6,970 nt of DNA from JAFHCF01 sp048497495. Its GTDB lineage: Bacteria; Pseudomonadota; Alphaproteobacteria; Rhizobiales; Ancalomicrobiaceae. The position numbers and the translations under genes were made by a program. How positions within the stretch are numbered: position 1 is the first letter of the stretch; every line of letters starts with the position of its first letter. The notes under the pieces were generated by a model. That model ran no database searches, was not told where the DNA came from, and saw nothing but the letters and a program-made list of their open reading frames with translations. The DNA lies in assembly GCA_048497495.1 (NCBI GenBank), contig JAFHCF010000105.1:1-6970 (forward strand), read 5' to 3'. Of the stretch, positions 1 through 6,970 are shown piece by piece.

Positions 1-890
1 CCCTCGACCCGCACCTCGACGAACTTGCGCGCGCCCTCGCCGTCCTTGGCGACCGATTGCGCCAGTTCGAGCGTCAGGCCGTCGAGCGCCGCGCGGAAGT
101 CGGCGAGCGCCGGATCGGCGGCGTCGCGGACCGGCGTCTGGCCGCGCTCCGCGGCCTTGCCCGTAGCGAAGAACAGCACGGTGTCGGAGGTCGAGGTGTC
201 GCCGTCGATGGTCAGGGCGTTGTAGCTGTCGACCACCGAGGCCGAGATCAGCGCCTGCAGCACCTCCGCCTCGATCGCCGCGTCGGTGAAGAGGAAGGAG
301 AGCATCGTCGCCATGTCGGGGGCGATCATCCCGGCGCCCTTGGCGATGCCGTTGATGATCACCGGGACACCGCCGATCGACGTCGCGCGGGTCGCGACCT
401 TGGGGAAGGTGTCGGTGGTCATGATCGCCCGGGCGGCGTCGAGATAGGGGCCCTCGGCGACCCGCGTCGCGGTCTCGGCCAAGACGCCCTCGAACTTCCG
501 CGCGTCGAGCGGTTCGCCGATGACGCCGGTGGAGGCGAGAAACACTTCGGACGGCGAACAGCCGGCGACGCCCGCCGCGATGTCGGCGGTCATCCGCACC
601 GTTTCGACACCCTTTTTGCCGGTGAAGGCATTGGCATTACCGGAATTGACCACCAGCGCCCGCGCCCGGCCCTGCGCCAGATTGGCGCGGCACCAGTCGA
701 CCGGCGCCGACGGGCATTTCGAGGTGGTGAAGACGCCGGCGACCGTCGTGCCCTCGTCGAACAGGGCGAGCAGCACGTCGGTGCGGTTCTTGTACTTGAT
801 CCCCGCTTCCGCCGTGGCGAAGCGGACGCCGGAAACCGCCGGGGTCTCGGGGTAGGACTTGGGCGCGAGCGGCGAGACGGCGTGGGACAT
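1..890 (-). CDS. argJ: Bifunctional ornithine acetyltransferase / N-acetylglutamate synthase ArgJ (partial, 3' end off the left edge)
   Basis: ArgJ moves the acetyl group from N-acetylornithine to glutamate, closing the cyclic arginine pathway; bifunctional versions also make N-acetylglutamate from acetyl-CoA. It acts in the cytoplasm. The visible 296 codons start MSHAVSPLAPKSYPE, typical of the family, and carry the conserved stretch NSGNANAFTG at about 82-91. The self-cleavage region KGAGMIAPDMATML lies at about 184-197; Thr195 in ATML should be the residue that becomes the N-terminal nucleophile of the beta chain after autoproteolysis. DGDTSTSDTV follows further on. The family is usually a little over 400 residues, so roughly 115 codons of the beta chain are missing at the window edge. 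The ATG at 888-890 is preceded by GGAGG five bases upstream. It lies 111 bp downstream of the transporter gene on the same strand and probably has its own promoter. Identification is firm; whether the enzyme is mono- or bifunctional cannot be told from sequence alone. Confidence 0.96.
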   Translation of the reverse strand, partial: MSHAVSPLAPKSYPETPAVSGVRFATAEAGIKYKNRTDVLLALFDEGTTVAGVFTTSKCPSAPVDWCRANLAQGRARALVVNSGNANAFTGKKGVETVRMTADIAAGVAGCSPSEVFLASTGVIGEPLDARKFEGVLAETATRVAEGPYLDAARAIMTTDTFPKVATRATSIGGVPVIINGIAKGAGMIAPDMATMLSFLFTDAAIEAEVLQALISASVVDSYNALTIDGDTSTSDTVLFFATGKAAERGQTPVRDAADPALADFRAALDGLTLELAQSVAKDGEGARKFVEVRVE

Positions 891-924
891 CAGTGCCTCC
901 GAGGGCGTTGCGTCGACGCTCGAG

Positions 925-953
925 GCTTTACCGGCCTTTTGCCGGTCACTCAA
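925..953 (-). promoter_or_regulatory. Candidate argJ promoter
   Basis: On the minus strand TTGAGT (948-953; 4 of 6 to the -35 consensus) is separated by exactly 17 bases from TAAAGC (925-930; 3 of 6 to the -10 consensus). It would start transcription about 25-30 bases before the argJ ATG. The match is moderate and the -10 is poor, so this is an inference from spacing and position. Confidence 0.35.
930..946. other. Small hairpin between the transporter gene and argJ
   Basis: ACCGGC (930-935) and GCCGGT (941-946) form a 6-bp inverted repeat around a 5-base loop. On the minus strand the loop is AAAAG and the stem is followed by AAAGCC, not a T-run, so it is a poor intrinsic terminator for the transporter gene. 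It sits inside the spacer of the candidate argJ promoter. It could be a weak attenuating hairpin, a protein site, or chance in GC-rich DNA. Confidence 0.35.
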
Positions 954-1001
954 GGGACGCCCTCGCATGTCGGATCGGACGAGATCCCGCTCGGCATCGT
1001 C

Positions 1002-1889
1002 TCACAGAGCGATCGCCACGCCGACGAGCGCGACCGCGCCTCCGACCAGGTGGAAGAGGTGGACATCCTCCCCCAGCACGCCCCAGGCGAGAAGGGCGAC
1101 GATCGGCGGCAGGAGATTGAGGAAGAGCGTCGCCCGCGCCGCCCCCAACCGCCGGATCCCGGCGATCCAGCACACCGGCGCCAGCAACGACGCCGCGATC
1201 GCCGCATAGAAGATCAGCGGCAGGTTCGCCGCCGTCGGCGGCGAGATCGGCGAAGACACCCAGAAGGGGAGGATGAACAGCGTGCCGAACCCGATCTGGA
1301 CGTAGAGCTGTTGCCACGAGGTCAAGGGCAGCACCCAGCGCTTGAGCAGGACGCCGTAGAGCGCGTTCGAGAACACCGCCACCAGCATCAGCCCGTCGCC
1401 GAAGCGCGGCCCCGAGGCGAGGAGCGTGGCGGGCTCGCCGGACGACACCAGCACCACGAGCCCCACGAGCGACACCACCGCCCCGAAGATGCGCCGGAGC
1501 GTCGGCGGCTCACCCGACAGGAGACCGGCGAGCAGCACCGCCATCAGCGGCATCATCGAGACGAAGACGCCCATGTTGACCGCCGTCGTCGTCTTCGCCG
1601 CCTCGTAGGCGAGCCCTTGATAGAGGGCCATGCCGAGGACGCCGAGCAGGGCCAGCCGCCACCAGTGCCGCCGCACCACCGCCCTCTGCCGCAGGACCGA
1701 GGGGAGGAGAAACGGCGTCAGCACCACGAAGGCGATCAGCCAGCGGTAGAAGGCCATCGACGCCGGCTCGATGACGTCCGCGGCGCTCTTGGTGACGATC
1801 GTGTTGCCGGCCCACAGACCGACCGTGGCGAGCGGGGCGAGAAAGACCCACGAGGGACCGACGGAAGCCGAGGATTTCGGGTCGCTCAT
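1002..1889 (-). CDS. EamA/DMT-family transporter (probable small-molecule exporter)
   Basis: This is an integral inner-membrane protein of 295 residues, the normal length for a ten-helix drug/metabolite transporter. Hydrophobic segments lie near 14-34, 46-64, 78-95, 103-123, 133-151, 165-183, 194-212, 223-243, 253-273 and 279-295, forming two EamA repeats of five helices each. Family-like features are an early Trp-Ala-Gly-Asn (26-29), a first-repeat stretch KTTTAVNMGVFVSMMPLMAVLLA (99-121, quoted here only by its ends K99 and A121) and the matching second-repeat stretch LGAARATLFLNLLPPIVALL (248-267). The protein ends abruptly inside the last helix with almost no cytoplasmic tail. DMT proteins of this kind often export amino acids or related metabolites, but substrate cannot be read from sequence. 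It is divergent from a TetR gene and is probably repressed by it. A GTG nine bases further upstream is in frame but lacks a spaced ribosome site, so the ATG at 1887-1889 is preferred. Confidence 0.9.
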   Translation of the reverse strand: MSDPKSSASVGPSWVFLAPLATVGLWAGNTIVTKSAADVIEPASMAFYRWLIAFVVLTPFLLPSVLRQRAVVRRHWWRLALLGVLGMALYQGLAYEAAKTTTAVNMGVFVSMMPLMAVLLAGLLSGEPPTLRRIFGAVVSLVGLVVLVSSGEPATLLASGPRFGDGLMLVAVFSNALYGVLLKRWVLPLTSWQQLYVQIGFGTLFILPFWVSSPISPPTAANLPLIFYAAIAASLLAPVCWIAGIRRLGAARATLFLNLLPPIVALLAWGVLGEDVHLFHLVGGAVALVGVAIAL

Positions 1890-1894
1890 CGCAT

Positions 1895-1900
1895 TCACCT
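1895..1900 (-). promoter_or_regulatory. Ribosome binding site that decides the transporter start
   Basis: AGGTGA on the minus strand lies five to six bases before the ATG at 1887-1889. The in-frame GTG at 1896-1898 is part of this same element and therefore cannot use it, which favours the shorter 295-residue product over a 298-residue one. Confidence 0.65.
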
Positions 1901-1904
1901 ATAT

Positions 1905-1924
1905 AAAACGTTACGTTCCGTTTT
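1905..1924. promoter_or_regulatory. Probable TetR-family operator palindrome
   Basis: AAAACGTTACGTTCCGTTTT is an imperfect 20-bp palindrome: the outer six bases (AAAACG / CGTTTT) and the central ACGT are symmetric, and two base pairs per arm are mismatched. It touches the candidate -10 (1924-1929) of the minus-strand transporter promoter and covers its predicted start site near 1917. Size, symmetry and position between a TetR gene and its divergent neighbour are those expected of a TetR-family operator. Binding by this particular protein is inferred. Confidence 0.65.
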
Positions 1925-1952
1925 TATTATTGCATCGCCATCGTCATGTCAA
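1924..1952 (-). promoter_or_regulatory. Promoter of the EamA transporter gene
   Basis: On the minus strand a perfect TTGACA (1947-1952) is followed after 17 bases by TAATAA (1924-1929) in the only clearly AT-rich patch of the region. An alternative -10, AATAAT, overlaps it with a 15-base spacer. Predicted transcription begins about 1917, inside the palindrome, leaving a leader of about 28 nt. An operator over the start site would block this promoter. Confidence 0.65.
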
Positions 1953-2015
1953 CGCCGCTCGGCTACCATCGTGCTCGGATCCGAATCTCGGGTCCCACCC
2001 GCCGAGCCTCACGAC

Positions 2016-2639
2016 ATGACCGACGACGACGCAGCTCCCGCCCCCTCACCCCGTCATTCGGCCGGGCCACGACGATCCGTGGCGAGCCACGACGCCATCC
2101 TCGACGCGGCCGACGAACTCCTCGGCGAATTCGGACCCTCGGGCGTCACTTTCGAGGCGGTCGCCCGCCGGGCGCGGGCCGGCAAGCCGACGCTCTATCG
2201 CTGGTGGCCGAACAAGATCGCCCTGCTTCTGGAACTCTACGATCGCCACAAGGATCATGTGATCACCGCGCCCGATCGCGGCAACCTTCGCGACGACCTG
2301 CTGGAATTGACGCGGCAACTCTGGGCCTTCTGGCGCGAGACCCCCGCCGGCTCGGCCTTCGCCGCGATCATCGCCCAGGCTCAGGCGGATCCCGAGACTC
2401 GCCGCAGCCTCGCCGATCACTTCGCCGACGACACCCGCAACGCCCGCAATGTGCTCAATCTCGCGATCGAGCGGGCGATCGCCCGCGGCGAGCTTCCCGC
2501 CGCCACCGACGTCCAGCGCGTCCGCGAGGCGATCATGGCGGTGAACTGGTTCCACCTCCTGTGTGATCGCCTCGACGACGATCGCGCCGCGCCCGCCGTC
2601 GATCTGCTGGTGCGCGGGCTGCTCACCCCGGCCGAATAG
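2016..2639 (+). CDS. TetR/AcrR-family transcriptional regulator
   Basis: The product has 207 residues, a normal TetR length. After a Pro/Asp-rich N-terminal tail (1-20), residues about 22-70 form the DNA-binding domain: SHDAILDAADELLGEFG, then the helix-turn-helix VTFEAVARRARAGKPTLYRWW (44 to 64, with the recognition helix around GKPTLYRWW). TLYRWWPNK followed by a helical ligand domain rich in Trp/Arg resembles the AcrR-type subgroup with a TetR_C_33-like C-terminal part; this subgroup call is tentative. The C-terminal half (about 85-207) should bind an unknown ligand and dimerise. The gene is transcribed away from the EamA gene with 126 bp between start codons, so it most likely represses that gene and possibly itself. 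The ATG start has only a weak purine stretch upstream; an in-frame GTG at 1971 is an alternative but has no ribosome site. Its own promoter is unclear: TATTAT (1925-1930) could be a -10, with no good -35. The ligand is unknown. Confidence 0.92.
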   Translation: MTDDDAAPAPSPRHSAGPRRSVASHDAILDAADELLGEFGPSGVTFEAVARRARAGKPTLYRWWPNKIALLLELYDRHKDHVITAPDRGNLRDDLLELTRQLWAFWRETPAGSAFAAIIAQAQADPETRRSLADHFADDTRNARNVLNLAIERAIARGELPAATDVQRVREAIMAVNWFHLLCDRLDDDRAAPAVDLLVRGLLTPAE

Positions 2640-2642
2640 AAA

Positions 2643-2667
2643 TGGGGCGGACCCATGGCCCGCCCCA
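2643..2667. terminator. Convergent intrinsic terminator between the TetR gene and the isomerase gene
   Basis: TGGGGCGG (2643-2650) and CCGCCCCA (2660-2667) form a perfect 8-bp GC-rich stem with a 9-base loop, three bases after the TetR stop. Downstream on the plus strand is CTTTCG; on the minus strand it is ATTTCTATT, the better T-tract. It can serve both converging genes. Confidence 0.7.
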
Positions 2668-2679
2668 CTTTCGAAGATA

Positions 2680-2699
2680 CGATCGCCCGCGGGCGATCG
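2680..2699. repeat. Perfect 20-bp palindrome after the isomerase gene
   Basis: CGATCGCCCGCGGGCGATCG is a perfect palindrome, 21 bases beyond the isomerase stop codon. As RNA it would fold into an 8-bp stem with a CGCG loop, followed on the minus strand by TATCTT. It may be a first terminator hairpin for the isomerase transcript, ahead of the stronger one at 2643-2667, or a dimeric protein site. Confidence 0.55.
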
Positions 2700-2720
2700 A
2701 ACGGAGAGGCCGTCGCCGTC

Positions 2721-3545
2721 TCACTTGGCCTTCAGCGCCGCCTCGTCGATCTCGACCTTGGCCGACTTCTTCATCTCTTCGAGCATCTTGGTGAAGACCT
2801 CGCCGACCAGCACCTGACGGATCTGGTCGTGGACGACGTCGAGCGTCGGGATCGGCTGCTTGCGCTTCTCCTCGAGCTTGATCACGTGGTAGCCGAACTG
2901 GCTCTTTACCGGCTCCTTGGTGGTCTCGCCGACCTTCAACTCGCCGGCCGCCTTCTCGAACTCCGGCACCATGTCGCCGGGGCCGAAGAAGCCGAGATCG
3001 CCGCCCTGCTCGCCCGAGCCCGGGTCCTGCGACTTCTCCTTGGCGATCGCGGCGAAGTCGCCGCCCTTGCCGAGATCGGCGATGATCGCCTTGGCCTCGT
3101 CCTCGGTCTTCACCAGGATGTGGCTGGCGTGCATCTCCTCCGGCGGATTGAAGGCGGACGAATCCTTGTCGTAGCGCGCCTTGATCTCCTCCTCGGAGAC
3201 GGCGCTCTCGACCTTCTTCTTGACGAACTCGTTGACCAGCAGTTGCATCCGCACCTGCTCCATCCGCGCCTTGAAGTCGGCGCTCTGGTCGAGGCCCGAC
3301 TTGGCCGCCGCCCCGGCGATGATCTTGATGTCGATCAGCCGATCGAGCACCGCCCGCTGACGCGCCGCTTCGGGCAGCTGTTCCAGCTGCTGGGCGAGCG
3401 ACCCGGCGGCGCCGGCGACGTCCTTGTCGGTGATCGGCTGGCCGTCGACCTTGGCGAGGACCTTGTCCTGGGCCAGAGCGAGACCGGAGAAGCTGAGGCC
3501 GGCGAGGAGGGCGGCGAGCGCGGCGATCCTGCGATGTCCGTTCAT
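2721..3545 (-). CDS. Secreted parvulin-type peptidyl-prolyl cis-trans isomerase (SurA/PrsA-like)
   Basis: The protein (274 residues) should act in the periplasm, catalysing cis-trans isomerisation at proline bonds and helping exported proteins fold. Residues 1-25 are a Sec signal peptide: basic NGHRR, a hydrophobic core, and cleavage after ALA before Gln26. Residues about 28-130 form a helical SurA-N-like chaperone part, beginning VLAKVDGQPITDKDV. The parvulin domain spans about 136-225, with HASHILV (His139, His142), GGDLGFFGPGDMVPEFE (Asp183, Met192, Phe196) and FGYHVIKLEE (His220), which match the active-site pattern of the family. A charged helical tail follows. The absence of a Cys in a lipobox argues against a lipoprotein. 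The ATG at 3543-3545 is chosen because the signal peptide begins there; the open frame extends 86 codons further upstream without recognisable sequence. An AGGA lies 11 bases upstream, so the ribosome site is weak. The gene is divergent from secA, whose product would help export it. No convincing promoter was found. Confidence 0.93.
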   Translation of the reverse strand: MNGHRRIAALAALLAGLSFSGLALAQDKVLAKVDGQPITDKDVAGAAGSLAQQLEQLPEAARQRAVLDRLIDIKIIAGAAAKSGLDQSADFKARMEQVRMQLLVNEFVKKKVESAVSEEEIKARYDKDSSAFNPPEEMHASHILVKTEDEAKAIIADLGKGGDFAAIAKEKSQDPGSGEQGGDLGFFGPGDMVPEFEKAAGELKVGETTKEPVKSQFGYHVIKLEEKRKQPIPTLDVVHDQIRQVLVGEVFTKMLEEMKKSAKVEIDEAALKAK

Positions 3546-3712
3546 GTGGGGTGAGATCCTGACTGTGGGGGGCGAACGGCCGACATGGCGCGCCCCCGGG
3601 CCGATGGTCCCGTCGGGGAAAACCGGCCGGGTGGATCGACAGGTAGACCGCGCCTTGTGGCGAAGCTGTGACCTCCGAGCCGACGCCGTCCTTCGCCTCG
3701 CCCGGAATGGCG

Positions 3713-3733
3713 GCGACTTTGGCCCGAAGTCGC
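3713..3733. other. Inverted repeat just upstream of the secA promoter
   Basis: GCGACTT (3713-3719) and AAGTCGC (3727-3733) are a perfect 7-bp inverted repeat with a 7-base centre. It ends four bases before the secA -35 hexamer, a usual place for an activator or repressor site. No regulator can be named from the sequence, and a 7-bp repeat may arise by chance. Confidence 0.35.
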
Positions 3734-3737
3734 GGCG

Positions 3738-3766
3738 TTGACAACCGCCGGACCCACTCTTATCTG
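3738..3766 (+). promoter_or_regulatory. Probable secA promoter
   Basis: A perfect TTGACA (3738-3743), a 17-base spacer and TATCTG (3761-3766; 3 of 6 to the -10 consensus) form a housekeeping-sigma type promoter. Transcription would start near 3773, giving secA an untranslated leader of about 230 nt. The -35 lies in GTTGACAAC, so the minus strand also has TTGTCA here, but no -10 at proper distance supports a promoter in that direction. Confidence 0.6.
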
Positions 3767-3805
3767 TCCCGAGCCGCCTCGCCTGCGCGGGCGACGATCG
3801 CATTG

Positions 3806-3888
3806 GTGTGGGCCGAACCCCGCGCCCGGTCGACTCGAATGCGCCGGCGGCGCGATCGTCATCCCATCGTCGATGGTTCGGCCCATAC
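3806..3888 (+). ncRNA. Candidate structured element in the secA mRNA leader
   Basis: GTGTGGGCCGAACC (3806-3819) can pair with GGTTCGGCCCATAC (3875-3888): 14 base pairs, 13 Watson-Crick and one G-U, closing a 55-nt apical region. That region contains a smaller hairpin, GCGCC/GGCGC around 3841-3853. The element lies between the predicted transcription start and the secA ATG, with 115 nt separating it from the start codon. It may be a cis-regulatory RNA for secA, but there is no match to a riboswitch class that I know. Confidence 0.45.
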
Positions 3889-3990
3889 GGGGACCCCGGA
3901 CCGCCGCCGATCGGCTCCCGAGAAGCCGCGAGGGTCGAACGCGCCCGGCGCGATCGACCCGCATTTCATCGGCGCCACGCCACGACCTCG

Positions 3991-3997
3991 AGGAAGG
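3991..3997 (+). promoter_or_regulatory. secA: secA ribosome binding site
   Basis: AGGAAGG lies six bases before the ATG at 4004 and fixes this start against in-frame upstream starts at 3668 and 3839. Part of it, GAGG (3990-3993), can pair with CCTC (3999-4002) just before the ATG in a small 4-bp hairpin, which could slightly mask the site. Confidence 0.75.
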
Positions 3998-4003
3998 GCC
4001 TCC

Positions 4004-6754
<2,751 letters not shown>

Positions 6755-6777
6755 ACCGAAACGTCCGAGCGAACATG

Positions 6778-6805
6778 CGAAGGCCGCCCCGAGGGGCGGC
6801 CTTCG
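6778..6805 (+). terminator. secA intrinsic terminator
   Basis: CGAAGGCCGCCCC (6778-6790) and GGGGCGGCCTTCG (6793-6805) are a perfect 13-bp inverted repeat with a 2-base centre, so in RNA it is at least 12 bp with a 4-base loop. It begins 24 bases after the secA stop. The tail TCGTCGTC is not a true T-run, which is common in GC-rich genomes. Confidence 0.85.
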
Positions 6806-6918
6806 TCGTCCGGGGCGCTCCGAGCCGCCGCGAGGGCGCCCACGAGCCACGTCGCCGTACGACGCGTCTCACCGGTTCTCGTCGTATCCCGAGCCCACCC
6901 ACCGGCGGCAATCCGCCA

Positions 6919-6970
6919 TCGACACGACAGAGGCCGCCAGGGTTCCCCGTGGCGGCCTCTGTCGTGTCGA
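6919..6970. repeat. Perfect 21-bp inverted repeat at the right edge
   Basis: The left arm 6919-6939 (starts TCGACACGACAG, ends GCCGCCA) and the right arm 6950-6970 (starts TGGCGGC, ends CGTGTCGA) are exact reverse complements around the loop GGGTTCCCCG, where two further G-C pairs can form. The arms reach the window end and may continue. It is probably a very strong terminator, possibly of a convergent gene further right. The preceding 113 bp (6806-6918) hold no supported gene, only a small GGCGG/CCGCC hairpin at 6904-6917. Confidence 0.75.

Larger units (their letters stand above)
3546..4003. other. Divergent intergenic region between the isomerase gene and secA
   Basis: This 458-bp region holds no convincing gene. 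Open frames that cross it are N-terminal extensions of the two flanking genes or Arg/Pro-rich frames with no recognisable sequence. It carries an inverted repeat (3713-3733), the secA promoter (3738-3766), a long-range stem in the secA leader (3806-3888) and the secA ribosome site. The 190 bp nearest the isomerase gene should contain its promoter, but no good -35/-10 pair is visible there. Confidence 0.7.

Noticed and set aside
1946..2566. Plus-strand frame of 206 codons starting at an ATG in the operator-promoter region
   Set aside because: It is out of frame with the TetR gene, Arg-rich and without family features, while the TetR frame has a complete helix-turn-helix domain.
57..2639. Plus-strand open frame of 860 codons ending with the TetR gene
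   Set aside because: Only the last 207 codons are a gene. The rest is antisense in codon register to argJ and the transporter gene, giving an Arg/Asp/His-rich product of no recognisable kind.
3546..3803. Extension of the isomerase by 86 codons upstream
   Set aside because: It would bury the signal peptide in the middle of the protein and contains no recognisable domain.
3668..4003. Extension of secA by 112 codons to an upstream ATG
   Set aside because: The extension is Arg/Pro-rich, crosses the likely promoter, and SecA proteins start at the MIGLGTLAKK-like sequence, which has a well-spaced ribosome site.

Overview
This window looks like chromosomal DNA from a GC-rich alphaproteobacterium, most likely of the order Hyphomicrobiales (Rhizobiales). 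The basis is the strong G/C preference at third codon positions, an alphaproteobacterial-type SecA with a C-terminal zinc motif, and a parvulin gene and argJ lying close to secA, an arrangement I remember from rhizobial genomes. Genus cannot be fixed from the sequence alone.

Layout, left to right: (1) argJ on the minus strand (arginine biosynthesis), cut by the left edge so that only the N-terminal 296 codons are present. (2) An EamA/DMT-family membrane transporter, minus strand. (3) A divergent TetR-family regulator, plus strand. The transporter-regulator gap holds a good promoter reading towards the transporter, with a 20-bp imperfect palindrome over its -10 and start region, which is the expected layout for a local repressor-exporter pair. 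(4) A short convergent gap with two hairpins. (5) A secreted parvulin-type peptidyl-prolyl isomerase, minus strand. (6) A 458-bp divergent intergenic region with a clear secA promoter and a leader of about 230 nt that contains a long-range stem. (7) Complete secA, plus strand, followed by a strong hairpin terminator. (8) A tail of about 110 bp without a gene, then a perfect 21-bp inverted repeat reaching the right edge.

Functionally, secA (motor of Sec export) and the parvulin (a folding helper predicted to be exported by Sec) belong to protein secretion. argJ is housekeeping metabolism. The EamA-TetR pair is a self-contained accessory unit lying between argJ and the parvulin gene. The window is mostly conventional. 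I found no defence system, CRISPR array, transposase, tRNA or rRNA. The parts most worth a second look are the structured secA leader, the operator and promoter between the transporter and the regulator, and the long inverted repeat at the right edge. Very long open frames antisense to secA and to argJ plus the transporter are artefacts of codon bias.
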